Counted from the stretch's first letter, positions 49,671-59,332 are shown. The stretch: 64,000 bases of DNA from Salibacterium salarium (GCF_030813635.1 NZ_JAUSUM010000001.1:124001-188000), one strand, 5' to 3'. Made by a program: numbers and translations. Notes: generated from the sequence alone by a model not told the origin.

Positions 49671-50512
49671 AGTTGGTGTACCGTCCTTTCTATTGGATAA
49701 GTATTTCCGGTGTAAATGATTAGAAAAAGTACAACGCAGGTAATGCTTAAAAACAATGCATCATTCTTGGTTGTTTTTAAGTATGAAAGTTTAAGTTCTT
49801 TAGCTTTAGGATTATGCATGCCGTAAGTAAATCCCTTTACCTCCAGAGCTTCCACAGTCGTCCGTGTGCGCTTAGCAGTGTTTAAAATCATGGGGTAGAA
49901 TGCCTTCACTGTCGTTACACATATATGATAAATATAGCGCCAGCCCAGCACCCCTTTAGACTCTGGATATTTTCCACGCAGTCGAAACGATTGAAAGATA
50001 CTTTGGTATTCGTCAATGAGAATGGGCAGCATTCTATACCCGTAAGAAATACCAAAGCAAAAAGTTTCTGGTACTTTGAAACGTAACAGCGCATCACTAA
50101 AACGTTCTGGATCCATGTTGGTGAAAATGACAATACTGGCGAGTGAAATAATAGTTAATTTCATCGTGAAAGTCATCAGGGCTAAGGCGGCAGTTAGATC
50201 ACCACCGAAAAATATAGAAACAAAGATAATATAACCAGCCTCCGTTAAAATTCCAAAGCATAACAAAAACAAAATGAGTGGACTGATACGGGAAACTGCG
50301 GTTAATACAATCATATATAGAAGCATGCCGATCAGAATAGTATTGTTCCAGAAAAACCAAGGGAGAATGGCGAACATTAAATACCATATAATAGCCACCC
50401 TTGGATCTAATTTTGCCATGAGGGTAGAGCGCTCTCCATACGCAGTGTTCATTAGTTCAATCTTTATTGTTTCAACGTTGATTTTCGAAAGCAGGTGTTT
50501 GATATGGTTCAT
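49667..50512 (-). CDS. ECF transporter T component (EcfT-like)
   Basis: A 281-residue transmembrane coupling protein with five or six helices and a cytoplasmic coupling part that has an AKRTRTTVEALEVKGF segment in place of the canonical Ala-Arg-Gly motifs. It links the ATPases with the S component. ATG 50512 is nine bases from AGAGGAG. It overlaps the end of the ATPase gene by 41 bases. Confidence 0.78.
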   Translation of the reverse strand: MNHIKHLLSKINVETIKIELMNTAYGERSTLMAKLDPRVAIIWYLMFAILPWFFWNNTILIGMLLYMIVLTAVSRISPLILFLLCFGILTEAGYIIFVSIFFGGDLTAALALMTFTMKLTIISLASIVIFTNMDPERFSDALLRFKVPETFCFGISYGYRMLPILIDEYQSIFQSFRLRGKYPESKGVLGWRYIYHICVTTVKAFYPMILNTAKRTRTTVEALEVKGFTYGMHNPKAKELKLSYLKTTKNDALFLSITCVVLFLIIYTGNTYPIERTVHQL

Positions 50513-52220
50513 AGACACTTTCTCCTCTCTTCATTAACTCTAAAAACTCAGCAATGGAGAGGGCAGAAGGATAAACACCGAGTTTTTCAGACAATCGAAC
50601 GATTTGTGGAGGATGAAGGGAGCATTGGCGCATTAAATCGTGATTTGAAAATAATCCTCTCCGATCACCGTCATATTCGATTTCTCCTTCATTTAACACA
50701 ATGACACGGGTAGCCCATTCTGCAACAAGCTCCATATCGTGAGTGGCGATAACAGTAGTCTTGACGTGTCCCTTTAATTCATGAAGTAAACGAGTCATTT
50801 CTTCCCGGCTGTTAATATCAAGGCTTGCTGTAGGTTCATCTAATAATAGCAACGAAGGTCTGGTGCCAAGGCCAATGGCAAGAGAAGCTCGTCGTTGTTG
50901 GCCACCGCTTAACAAACGACCATCTTTGTCTTCAAGATGGTGTAAAGAAAACATGTGACATAATTGTTTAGCGTAAGATTCTGTATCTACGAGGTTTCTT
51001 GCTTTTGAAAAATAATCAATATCTGCTCGAATATTATCGTCAATAAACATCTCTTCTGGATTTTGGTGAATGTAAGTTACTGATTCTGCCATTCGTTCTG
51101 GTGAAGTTTGAGATGCATGCATACCATCAACAACTATGTCTCCAAGTGCGGGACGTAGAATTCCGGTCAACATTTTCATAAGACTGGATTTTCCGGCACC
51201 ATTTCCCCCGACTAATGCAATACGTTCTCCTTCATACAAAGACAATGTCAGGTTTCTAAACACCCATTTATAGTTTTTTTCCACGGTTTTATATCCTTGT
51301 TTTACTCCGTAAAAAGAAGCAAGTTCCTTAGGTTTTCGTTCAGGTGAACGAACAGAGTTCAACGTAGGGCCTTTGGCTGTAAAGGACCTATCGTTAAAGA
51401 AAGAAATGGCTTCGTCAAATGTAACCGGTAATGCTGCATCTTTATGAGATGTATCTGATGCTTCCGCTAGTCTAGTGACAGGTGGCGGCAATATGTTGTG
51501 AGATAACAGCTCTTTTGTCCGCTGCATAGCTGTAAACGTGGGGTACTTCCACTTAGTAGTGCCGTTTTCCATCAGCAAGACGGAGTCTGCGTATTCCGCT
51601 ATAAATTCAGTATGATGTTCGATGACAATGATTGTTTTTCCATATTCCTGATTTAAATGTTTTAATGTTTCATATATTTCGAGCGCATGAACAGGGTCAA
51701 GCTGTGCAACGGGTTCATCCACAATAATAATCTCAGGTTGAAGGGATAAGACACTGGCTAACGCGGTAAGATGCTTCTGCCCGCCGCTTAACTGCCAAAT
51801 AAATTCTTTTTTTAAATGGGTAAGGTTTAGCATGTCCAATGCTTCATCTCCCCGTTTTTTGTAATCGGTCCATCCGTAATTTAGCGGAGCAAATCGAACC
51901 TCATCGATAACACGTGGACGAACAAGTTGACTTTCAAAGTCTTGGTATACATAGCCGACTTGTTTGGAAAGCATCGCGACATTTGTTTCTATCGTGTCTT
52001 CTCCATATATGTTCACCTCTCCAGAAAGTTGTCCATTATAATAATGGGGGATTAAACCATTAAATGTTTTGCACAATGTTGTTTTTCCGCTTCCATTTCC
52101 GCCGATGACAGCAAGAAATTCTCCTTGTTCTACAGAGAGTGTCACATTGTTAAGAACATTTTCTTTAGCGAAGGGGTAGGAAAAATTCACATGATTTAAT
52201 TGGATAATAGAATCTTTCAT
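50472..52220 (-). CDS. ECF transporter duplicated ATPase (two ABC domains)
   Basis: A 582-residue fusion of two ABC ATPase domains. Domain 1 (about 1-240): Walker A GGNGSGKTT, signature LSGGQ, Walker B IIIVDEP. Domain 2 (about 315-530): GGNGAGKSS, LSGGQQRR, LLLLDEP. It corresponds to EcfA and EcfA' in one chain and powers uptake. The operon order is S - AA - T - PHP on the minus strand. Confidence 0.88.
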   Translation of the reverse strand: MKDSIIQLNHVNFSYPFAKENVLNNVTLSVEQGEFLAVIGGNGSGKTTLCKTFNGLIPHYYNGQLSGEVNIYGEDTIETNVAMLSKQVGYVYQDFESQLVRPRVIDEVRFAPLNYGWTDYKKRGDEALDMLNLTHLKKEFIWQLSGGQKHLTALASVLSLQPEIIIVDEPVAQLDPVHALEIYETLKHLNQEYGKTIIVIEHHTEFIAEYADSVLLMENGTTKWKYPTFTAMQRTKELLSHNILPPPVTRLAEASDTSHKDAALPVTFDEAISFFNDRSFTAKGPTLNSVRSPERKPKELASFYGVKQGYKTVEKNYKWVFRNLTLSLYEGERIALVGGNGAGKSSLMKMLTGILRPALGDIVVDGMHASQTSPERMAESVTYIHQNPEEMFIDDNIRADIDYFSKARNLVDTESYAKQLCHMFSLHHLEDKDGRLLSGGQQRRASLAIGLGTRPSLLLLDEPTASLDINSREEMTRLLHELKGHVKTTVIATHDMELVAEWATRVIVLNEGEIEYDGDRRGLFSNHDLMRQCSLHPPQIVRLSEKLGVYPSALSIAEFLELMKRGESVYEPYQTPAFENQR

Positions 52221-52222
52221 AA

Positions 52223-53113
52223 CTATTGAGCCTTTCTTGAAGATTTTGTATCAGGTGTGGATGATTTCTTTAAATAAGAAATTCCCATGATTGCAAGAAT
52301 CAGTACGATGACAGCAGCTGATACACCGATCCATAAGAACTGTTGTCCAAATTGTTCAATAAACTCCGGCTCCCAGACGGCAAAATTCACATCCATTTCT
52401 GCCATAAATTCAGCTATCATGGCGACAAAGCAGAAAAACACAGCGAGTATGAGAAAACGAGCACTTACAACTTCGGTGGCAGAACGGAACGACCTATCAC
52501 CACGGGGCTCGAAACCCATTAAAGGTTCTATTTTTCCGTATAGTTTTGGCACAAGCCATAAAGCAGGAATTAGTCCGAATAAAACACCAGAAATCAGCAT
52601 TTCGTTGACAAAACTAATGCCTTCTAATAGTAATATACTTTCCGGCACACCAGGAACAGCCTCTAATTCCTCTATACCTATCCAAACTTTCCCGATATCA
52701 ACGATAGTACTTAACATTTGATCGATGCCAACCCCGACAAGTACAGCAATAGAGATTTGTTTTTTATTCATAGGATCACTCACAAGTAGACCGGCAATAT
52801 ACATGGCAAGTCCAAACTCAATAAACCCTTCTAGTTCTCCAATACCTCCAAAGTCTCCCATTAATAAATCTGCAAATATAATTTCTCCAAGCGGGGCGCC
52901 TAGTGCTGCAGGCAGGGGACTGAATAAAAACACCATTGTAAGCGGGATGAATGCAAAATAGGAAACGGATAGTTCCACTGGTCCAAACGTAAATTCCGGC
53001 ACAATTTCAGTAATGATGTTGGCCAAACCGAAAAGGGACATCGATAGCACGAAAATCATAAGTTGTTGAGATTGATTCAGTTCTTTTTTCTGGTGTAATG
53101 AGTTTTGATTCAT
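52223..53113 (-). CDS. ECF transporter S component, unknown substrate
   Basis: A 296-residue membrane protein with about seven hydrophobic segments. It has an N-terminal part typical of ECF S components (FGPVELSVSYFAFIPLTMVFLFSP, split by no charged residue in the helices) and a larger C-terminal portion with two more helices, so it is longer than the common 180-220 residues. It starts the operon and ends 2 bases before the ATPase gene. Substrate unknown. Confidence 0.7.
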   Translation of the reverse strand: MNQNSLHQKKELNQSQQLMIFVLSMSLFGLANIITEIVPEFTFGPVELSVSYFAFIPLTMVFLFSPLPAALGAPLGEIIFADLLMGDFGGIGELEGFIEFGLAMYIAGLLVSDPMNKKQISIAVLVGVGIDQMLSTIVDIGKVWIGIEELEAVPGVPESILLLEGISFVNEMLISGVLFGLIPALWLVPKLYGKIEPLMGFEPRGDRSFRSATEVVSARFLILAVFFCFVAMIAEFMAEMDVNFAVWEPEFIEQFGQQFLWIGVSAAVIVLILAIMGISYLKKSSTPDTKSSRKAQ

Positions 53114-53218
53114 AATAGTAACCTCCTTTATGTGATTTCTAGTTCAGTGTAAAACGGATATATAAAGGAAACGTTAAGATAAGGTAAAAATGAAATTAAT
53201 TTTTCTTATTTTTAATAA

Positions 53219-53234
53219 TGAAAGTATTTTTTCA
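53219..53234 (+). promoter_or_regulatory. Possible RpiR-family operator
   Basis: TGAAA-N6-TTTCA inverted repeat in the intergenic region between the ECF operon and the divergent RpiR-type regulator. An overlapping ATGAAAAATCAT follows at 53238. RpiR-family regulators often bind AT-rich GAAA/TTTC palindromes. Confidence 0.45.
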
Positions 53235-53280
53235 ATATGAAAAATCATTTAACATAGAGATAACAAAAGGAGGGAATAGG

Positions 53281-54111
53281 ATGGAGTGGCTGCAAATTGA
53301 TTCTTCGGTTTTAAGTCCTAATCAGCAAAAAGTGGCTGATTTTTTATACAAACAAGACAATAAAATAGCGTATTTGACGCAAGAAGACATAGCTAGAGAA
53401 TCGGGGGTTAGTATGGCGACGGTGTCTCGTTTTTTTCGAGAGGTAGGCTTTGAAAGCTTCAAAGCATTTAAGGAGGAAGTGAAGTCTAGGTTTGCGGAGA
53501 CCCCGGCCAACAAAATGGAAACAATTATTTCGAAGACAGAATCATCAGAAGTTGTTCAATCTATGATTCAACAAAGTCGTTCCTATTTAGAAACAACGTC
53601 TAAAGAAATGACAGAAGATACATTCATGGATGCGGTCAAACTATTAAATCACGCTCAGACGGTTCATATGTTTGGTTACGGTCCGGCAGCATCATTAACA
53701 TCTTTGTTTTCGTTTCGCCTGCAACGTTTTGGAGTTCACGTTCACGTTTTGCCAGAAAGCGGCCAAAAGCTGGTGGAAGATATGATTCATTTTCAACAGG
53801 AGGATGTTATCGTAATTTTTGGTTTTGCCAAACCGCTTCCGGAAACAAGGGCATTGTTTGATTACGCGGAAGAAAAAGGGATTTCAACAATATTAATCAC
53901 TGACTTACGGGTGTTTGAATTTATACCGAGGGCAGATGTTGTATTATATACAGAACGAGGAGAAATGTGGGAATTTCATTCTATGGTGGCACCTGTTGCG
54001 CTGATTGAAAGTTTGATTGTAGAAATTGGAAGAAAAAGAGAAGAAATGGTCATGGATAACCTACACAATCTGCAGCAGTTAAGAAAACGTTATGCTTTCC
54101 AGAATAAATAG
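53281..54111 (+). CDS. RpiR-family transcriptional regulator (HTH plus SIS domain)
   Basis: A 276-residue protein. The N-terminal HTH (about 8-78) shows the RpiR pattern LSPNQQKVADFLY, then ESGVSMATVSRFFREVGFES. The C-terminal SIS domain (about 115-250) contains HMFGYGPAASLTSLFSFRLQ and a serine-poor version of the phosphosugar-binding loop. It is divergent from the ECF operon and probably controls it in response to a phosphorylated ligand. The start at 53281 follows AAAGGAGGG. Confidence 0.82.
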   Translation: MEWLQIDSSVLSPNQQKVADFLYKQDNKIAYLTQEDIARESGVSMATVSRFFREVGFESFKAFKEEVKSRFAETPANKMETIISKTESSEVVQSMIQQSRSYLETTSKEMTEDTFMDAVKLLNHAQTVHMFGYGPAASLTSLFSFRLQRFGVHVHVLPESGQKLVEDMIHFQQEDVIVIFGFAKPLPETRALFDYAEEKGISTILITDLRVFEFIPRADVVLYTERGEMWEFHSMVAPVALIESLIVEIGRKREEMVMDNLHNLQQLRKRYAFQNK

Positions 54112-54146
54112 TATAAGTTTCATTTGTTAAGGAAAGGAAAACATTA

Positions 54147-54181
54147 AATAAGGAGTTCCGCCAGTGGCGAGCTCCTTATTT
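54147..54181 (-). terminator. Bidirectional terminator
   Basis: Arms AAATAAGGAG...CTCCTTATTT with a central CCGCCAGTGGCG hairpin, between the convergent rpiR-like and Bcr-like genes. Confidence 0.75.
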
Positions 54182-55393
54182 GTCAGTTTTTTTTCTAACA
54201 AGCAGTAAATAACAGGAAAGTGCGCTGAGGTCGGCGATTAAAATGATAAGCCCCATAGGCACTGCTGTATGTTCACCGGCCACACCGGTGAGAGGGGCGG
54301 AAGTGGCTCCAAATAAAAATGGCAGTAATCCTAGTAGCGCCGAAGCACTTCCGGCTCGGTGTCCTTGTGATTCCATAGCAAGAGAAAAACAGGTGGTTGT
54401 AACGATGCCGACACAAGATACAATGAAAAAAATCGGAATAACAATGAAAATGAGCGGTGCTTCTATCATAATCATTGCCATTAAAAATAGGCTTGCGCTT
54501 GTAGTAACAAGTAATCCGGTGAACAATATTTTTGTTTCTGCAATGATACCGGCAAGCCGTCCGGTTAATTGACTGCCGATAATGAGGCCGATGCCGTTTA
54601 TAGCAAACAAAAAACTAAATACTTGAGCTGATACCCCGTATATTCCCTGATATACGAAAGGAGTTCCGGAAACATAGGCGAAAATACCGGCCATGACTAG
54701 ACCTTGGGCGAGAGCGTAGCCGGTAAATGTTCGATCTTTGACTAAATCTCCGAACGTCAGGATTGTTTTCTTGATACCGGTTGTTGCACGATTTTCATCA
54801 GTTAATGTTTCAGGAAGAAGTGTGAATACGGTTATCAGCATGAATAGACCGATAACACTAAGAATCGCAAACACTCCGTGCCAAGTCGTCAGCTCGAGTA
54901 TAATTCCTCCAGCAACAGGAGCTAGGATAGGAGCGAGGCCGTTTACTAACATTAATAAAGCGAAGAATTTTGTCAGCTCTTTTCCCGTATATAAGTCACG
55001 AACGACCGCACGGGAAATGACAATCCCAGCTGAAGCAGAGAAACCTTGCAAGAATCGTGCTGCAATGAGAACCCATATCGAGGGAGCAAATACACATAGA
55101 ATAGACGCAGCGACATAGGCAGATAACGAGATCATCATCGGTCCTTTTCGACCTTTCATATCGCTGACGGGGCCGATGACAAGCTGACCGCCAGCTAACC
55201 CCAACAAACAAGCTGTTAAACTTAATTGAACAAGGGAGGCACTTGTGTCTAAATCATTTGCAATGGATGGGAAACTCGGTAAGTACATATCGATGGTTAG
55301 TGGACCGAAAGCAGCTAATGATCCGAGAAGAATCGCCATCCAGATTCGACGAGCCTTTGTTAACGGTTGCGGTGCAGCAGATGAAGGTTCCAT
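54176..55393 (-). CDS. Bcr/CflA-family multidrug efflux transporter (MFS)
   Basis: A ~405-residue major facilitator with 12 helices. The Bcr/CflA signature is visible: LAAFGPLTIDMYLPSFPSIA (about 27-46), the MFS loop GPVSDMKGRKGPM and RFLQGFSASAGIVISRAVVRD, which is typical of drug:proton antiporters of this group. The start at 55393 (MEPSS) or an in-frame GTG at 55408 are both possible. Substrates may be bicyclomycin, sulfathiazole or cysteine-type metabolites in relatives; not known here. Confidence 0.82.
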   Translation of the reverse strand: MEPSSAAPQPLTKARRIWMAILLGSLAAFGPLTIDMYLPSFPSIANDLDTSASLVQLSLTACLLGLAGGQLVIGPVSDMKGRKGPMMISLSAYVAASILCVFAPSIWVLIAARFLQGFSASAGIVISRAVVRDLYTGKELTKFFALLMLVNGLAPILAPVAGGIILELTTWHGVFAILSVIGLFMLITVFTLLPETLTDENRATTGIKKTILTFGDLVKDRTFTGYALAQGLVMAGIFAYVSGTPFVYQGIYGVSAQVFSFLFAINGIGLIIGSQLTGRLAGIIAETKILFTGLLVTTSASLFLMAMIMIEAPLIFIVIPIFFIVSCVGIVTTTCFSLAMESQGHRAGSASALLGLLPFLFGATSAPLTGVAGEHTAVPMGLIILIADLSALSCYLLLVRKKTDK

Positions 55394-55508
55394 ATGTATA
55401 CCAAGCACCTTTCTTACGTATTAAAGAACGCTTCATATTTTACATGAAAGTAGAAATAATTGTTACTAGTTTCGTATATTTTTACATGAAGATAAAGTAT
55501 TTTCTCTG

Positions 55509-56579
55509 TTAAATCGAATCTAGAGAAACGGGTTTTATATCTTCGTTTCCATTCAAACGTGAAAGGAAGGAGACGAGTAATTCGATGGTTTGCTCGATAT
55601 CGTTCAAACTGACAGTTTCTACAGGAGCGTGCATATATCGAAGCGGTAAAGACACGACAGCTATTGGAGTGCCTTGGGCCGTTTTTCTTAATTGGTCGGC
55701 ATCTGTCCCGGTTTGTCGTGGAGTTAACTCGTATTGAACAGGTAATCCAACGGATGCGGCTGCTTCTTCTAAAAGTGTATTGGCTTTGCGATTAATCGGT
55801 GCTCCTTTGGCAAGAACTGGTCCACCGTCGAGCGTCACTTCTGCCGTTTTATCGTTATTCGCCCCTGGATAATCTGTGGCGAAGGTGACGTCGACAGCAA
55901 TCGCAAGGTCAGGCGCGAGACTCGCACCGGCAAAATAAGCGCCGCCCATATTTGTTTCTTCATTGACTGTACTAACGGCATGGACCCCGACATTGGTATT
56001 CACCTGATTTTCCAAACGTCGGAACGTTTCCGCAACAATAAAAGAACCAGTACGGTTATCAAGACCGCGACCGCTGATACGTTGATTTAACAAGGTTTCA
56101 GGACTGCGTTTGTAAACGGCTGTATCTCCGACAGCAATAAAGGATTCGACCTCTTCTTTAGACGTTGCTCCGCAATCAATAAATAAATCAGAAAAGCTAA
56201 ACGAATCTTTGGCGCCACCATGATGTTCTGCTTTCGTACCGATTACACCAGTGAGCCGGCCGTATTTTCCTAAAATGTCAACTTTCATTCCAATCGCAGG
56301 TTTATGACTGATACCGCCCAGCTTTTCCATATAAATATACCCGTTGTTATCAATGGATTTAATAAGGAAACCAATTTCATCGGAATGTCCGGCAAGTGCA
56401 ATGCGGAAGGGAGCATCTGGATGAATGGTTGCCAGAGCATTACCAGCGCCGTCTGTATGTAATTGGTCGGCATGAGGTTTAACGTAACGAAGCCACTTCT
56501 TTTGAATGTTTTCTTCCATGCCGGAAGGGGAGGGGGTTTGGAGTAAATCATATAAAAATGTTTTTGAAGAATCGTTCAT
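55509..56579 (-). CDS. M42-family metallo-aminopeptidase
   Basis: A 356-residue M42 peptidase (glutamyl aminopeptidase/endoglucanase-like). Metal and catalytic residues are visible in order: LAGHSDEIGF (His, Asp), GRGLDNRTG (Asp), VNEETNMGG (Glu pair), DVTFATD (Asp) and MHAPVETV (His). It cleaves N-terminal residues from peptides in the cytoplasm. It is next to the sortase operon but separated from it by ~90 bp. Confidence 0.88.
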   Translation of the reverse strand: MNDSSKTFLYDLLQTPSPSGMEENIQKKWLRYVKPHADQLHTDGAGNALATIHPDAPFRIALAGHSDEIGFLIKSIDNNGYIYMEKLGGISHKPAIGMKVDILGKYGRLTGVIGTKAEHHGGAKDSFSFSDLFIDCGATSKEEVESFIAVGDTAVYKRSPETLLNQRISGRGLDNRTGSFIVAETFRRLENQVNTNVGVHAVSTVNEETNMGGAYFAGASLAPDLAIAVDVTFATDYPGANNDKTAEVTLDGGPVLAKGAPINRKANTLLEEAAASVGLPVQYELTPRQTGTDADQLRKTAQGTPIAVVSLPLRYMHAPVETVSLNDIEQTIELLVSFLSRLNGNEDIKPVSLDSI

Positions 56580-56667
56580 AGCTCATATCGCTCCTTTATA
56601 CTTATACTACGTTTTATTCCATTATATGCTTTTTTGTTAGTCCAAACAAAATGAAACAAAAACGAGG

Positions 56668-57282
56668 TTATGGTTGCAGGGAAGCTTGAACGATTAATCG
56701 ATGGGTGGGGTCTTTCATAGGATGGCACGTAATCAAAGTAAGAATGGAGGAGTCTGTTGGTTGATTCAAGACGGAGGTGTTTTCCGGGAGGACTAAAAAC
56801 GAGTCTTCTACCTCATAAACGTAAACACTGTTTTTTGTTGTTACATGGATTTTGTCTCCGGATTTCACTTCATCTAACCGATTGAATAAATTTCCTTCTG
56901 TATAGCTGCGATGAGCAGCAATGGCTGTATTTCCCTTTTCACCAGGAAGAGCAGTAGAACGGATACGTCCGGCCGCATTTTCTAAGTGAGACGAAGATGT
57001 CCCGTCCACAACGGGAACTTCTAAGTCAATGGCAGGTATTTCTAGAATAGCAGAGGCAATAGAAGAGTCCGGCTCCGTGGATGATGTTGTTTGGCCGTTA
57101 TCTAGGGTATTGTTAACCGCTGCATAGGTTTGTGCTCTGTGAGACATGGAAGCTTCTCCTTTTTCATTACTAAATGCCTGCAACATTTGCTCTTGTTGAG
57201 AAGAGGAAAGGTAATCTTGGACGAACGGATAACCGCCAATAGAAATTCCAGCAACAATGAATACGAGTGCTATCCATTTCAC
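56668..57282 (-). CDS. Class D-like sortase
   Basis: A 204-residue sortase with an N-terminal membrane anchor (about 4-22). The sortase barrel includes the catalytic His in IAAHRSY, Cys in LTLITCHP (TLxTC) and Arg in THRLIV. It overlaps the stop of the LPQTG-protein gene by four bases (ATGA), so it is dedicated to this operon. It likely anchors the LPQTG protein, and by association the TasA-type fibre, to peptidoglycan. Confidence 0.85.
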   Translation of the reverse strand: MKWIALVFIVAGISIGGYPFVQDYLSSSQQEQMLQAFSNEKGEASMSHRAQTYAAVNNTLDNGQTTSSTEPDSSIASAILEIPAIDLEVPVVDGTSSSHLENAAGRIRSTALPGEKGNTAIAAHRSYTEGNLFNRLDEVKSGDKIHVTTKNSVYVYEVEDSFLVLPENTSVLNQPTDSSILTLITCHPMKDPTHRLIVQASLQP

Positions 57283-57953
57283 GCAATACTCCTCCCTAAT
57301 AGTTCTTTTTGTCTCGCTATGACCAGTATGGATATACCGATAGCAAATATCATTCCGCCCAATATGTAAAATAGTGTTTGAGGTTCTTCTCCCGTTTGTG
57401 GGAGTCCATTTGGCAGCATAGTGTCGTCACCGGGATTACCGAGTCCTTCGTCGGGCTGGCCTGGATCTGAAGGTGTAGTATCAGTCTGTTCTTCTGCTAA
57501 AAATTGAAATAGGACATCAGTCGTTAAGTTTTGAAACTCATTGCCTGATTCCGCTGGGAATTCAACGGTCACTTGTAATTCATCGTGGCCATTGACGTCA
57601 AGAGATTGTGTGCGGAATCCGTCAAATTCATGCATTTTTCCCTGATAAAGGGTTGTCTTGTCGTCAGCAACAGAAAGATCAAGTTGTTCAAAAAGTAAGT
57701 CCGAACCTGACTGTTTTTGTGAAGTCATCACGTAGTTCACGTCTTGATTTCCTTCATTATTTACAGTGATGGAGCGTGTCATATAATCTCCTGGTTTTAA
57801 GTTGTCCACTTCTATAAAACGATTTTCAGGTGAGGTTGTTAAATCAACAACGGGAGCTGCATCTAATGCGACCGTGGATCCAAATGGTTTTAAAATAAGA
57901 AAGAACAAAGCAATGATTCCATATAAACACAATCCTTTAAATACAATCTGCAT
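57279..57953 (-). CDS. LPQTG-anchored surface protein linked to TasA fibre
   Basis: A 224-residue exported protein with an N-terminal signal (about 3-30) and a beta-rich domain containing VDNLKPGDYMTRSITVNNEG, which closely resembles the TasA/camelysin domain (IDLENIKPGDTF). A Pro/Asp/Gly linker, the sortase motif LPQTGEE, a membrane helix and a basic tail follow. It looks like a wall anchor or base subunit for TasA fibres. Confidence 0.82.
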   Translation of the reverse strand: MQIVFKGLCLYGIIALFFLILKPFGSTVALDAAPVVDLTTSPENRFIEVDNLKPGDYMTRSITVNNEGNQDVNYVMTSQKQSGSDLLFEQLDLSVADDKTTLYQGKMHEFDGFRTQSLDVNGHDELQVTVEFPAESGNEFQNLTTDVLFQFLAEEQTDTTPSDPGQPDEGLGNPGDDTMLPNGLPQTGEEPQTLFYILGGMIFAIGISILVIARQKELLGRSIA

Positions 57954-57985
57954 GGCGATTTATCCCCCCCTTATCATTTAAAAAT

Positions 57986-58016
57986 AGAAGAAAGGAGATA
58001 GATATTCCTTTCTTCT
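57986..58016 (-). terminator. Hairpin between tasA2 and the LPQTG gene
   Basis: Perfect 11-bp arms AGAAGAAAGGA/TCCTTTCTTCT with a weak T-tract on the minus strand. Probably a partial terminator that lowers expression of the anchor and sortase genes relative to fibre subunits. Confidence 0.65.
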
Positions 58017-58024
58017 GCTTCAAA

Positions 58025-58588
58025 TTATTTTTCCTCTCCATCTCCTTGCATGCCTTCAAATGTCCATTCCACTTCGATAGCATCACCTTGGAAGATGTTT
58101 TGATCTTCGCCGTTATCGACGAATTCAAATTTTACATACATTTCATCATAATCGCCTGCTTTAAGGACTTCATCTCCTAAAACATCAGGCTCCATACCTT
58201 TGAGCTCGTCCAATGTCTCTTTATAAACGGAAGTATGTTCTTTATCATCATTCCAAACAAACGTTACTTCTATATGTTCAGCAAAATTTTCGCTTCCGTT
58301 ATCATTTTCCGCGTCGATAACATTATAATCGGTTGTCATCATAATTTCGGCGATATCAAGAGAACCGTTGTTTTTTAATTTATAAGGACGTTCAAACGTA
58401 TCACCGGGTTTTATGTTTTCAAGGTCAATCACTGTTGTTGGTTTTGCTTCTAAATCTAACGTTCCGGCAGAAAATGTTCCATTTGCTTCAGCGCTGTCGC
58501 TAAAGTAAGCAAATGTTCCGCCACCTATTAATGAAAGGCCAAGTGCAGCTGTTGAAACGCCTAATCCTAGTTTCTTTTTCAATCCCAT
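58025..58588 (-). CDS. TasA/camelysin-family fibre protein, copy 2
   Basis: A 187-residue exported protein. The first ~25 residues are a SipW-type signal (LGLGVSTAALGLSLIGGGTF), cleaved near AYFSDSAEA. The mature domain follows the TasA/CalY pattern (GTFSAGTLDLEAKP, then DLENIKPGDTFERPYKLKNN). These proteins form extracellular amyloid-like fibres in biofilm or act as camelysin. Nearly identical signal peptide to copy 1. Confidence 0.88.
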   Translation of the reverse strand: MGLKKKLGLGVSTAALGLSLIGGGTFAYFSDSAEANGTFSAGTLDLEAKPTTVIDLENIKPGDTFERPYKLKNNGSLDIAEIMMTTDYNVIDAENDNGSENFAEHIEVTFVWNDDKEHTSVYKETLDELKGMEPDVLGDEVLKAGDYDEMYVKFEFVDNGEDQNIFQGDAIEVEWTFEGMQGDGEEK

Positions 58589-58613
58589 GTTGTTTCCTCC
58601 TAGTAGTTAAGTG

Positions 58614-58645
58614 AAAAGGGGCAGGAAGGATGTCCCGCCCCTTTT
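58614..58645 (-). terminator. Hairpin between tasA1 and tasA2
   Basis: Perfect 9-bp arms AAAAGGGGC/GCCCCTTTT. Likely an RNA-stabilising or partial-terminator element between the two fibre genes. Confidence 0.65.
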
Positions 58646-58666
58646 CTATTTATATATTTAGTTGAA

Positions 58667-59260
58667 TTATTTTTCTTCTCCATCTGTCTGCATTGCTTCG
58701 AATTCCCAAGTAAGGTCAAGAGCATCTCCTTGGAATTCGTTTTGATCTTCACCGTTGTCTACAAATTCAAACATAACATGTAGTTCATCTGATGTGCCGG
58801 CTTCTAGAAGTCCGCCAATCTCACCAAACCAACCGCTGAAGATGTTGCCTTCAATCACATCAGGATCTTGTGATTGTAGATCCGCTAAAGACGTGCTGTA
58901 AATAACAGTGTCGTCCTTATCGTCGTTATAAAGGAAGCTTACTTCGATATGTTCACCAAAATCTTCTGCGTTATCTCCTTCTACATCGTCCACGGAATAA
59001 TCTGTGTCCATTTTGATGGAGCCGATGTCAAGAGAGCCGTTATTTTCTAATTCGAACGAACGAATCATCCAATCCCCTGGCTTTAAGTTATCTACATCAA
59101 TGACTGTTTCCGGCTCAGCTGTCAAATCGATGGTACCGGCAGAAAATGTACCATTGGCATCTGCAGTGTCACTGAAGTATGCAAATGTTCCTCCCCCGAT
59201 TAAAGATAGTCCTAGTGCAGCTGTGGAAACCCCTAAACCTAATTTCTTTTTCAATCCCAT
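58667..59260 (-). CDS. tasA: TasA/camelysin-family fibre protein, copy 1
   Basis: A 197-residue TasA-family protein with the same 25-residue signal as copy 2. The domain shows GTFSAGTIDLTAEP, then DVDNLKPGDWMIRSFELENN and EHIEVSFLYNDDKDD. It follows sipW by 72 bp. The two copies share the C-terminal FVDNGEDQNxFQGDA block, so they derive from a duplication. Confidence 0.88.
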   Translation of the reverse strand: MGLKKKLGLGVSTAALGLSLIGGGTFAYFSDTADANGTFSAGTIDLTAEPETVIDVDNLKPGDWMIRSFELENNGSLDIGSIKMDTDYSVDDVEGDNAEDFGEHIEVSFLYNDDKDDTVIYSTSLADLQSQDPDVIEGNIFSGWFGEIGGLLEAGTSDELHVMFEFVDNGEDQNEFQGDALDLTWEFEAMQTDGEEK

Positions 59261-59332
59261 AATAATTCCTCCTCTTAAATTATGATTTTATATATTGAAT
59301 CCTTGCGGGACACAAGGAGATCAATCGATTGG

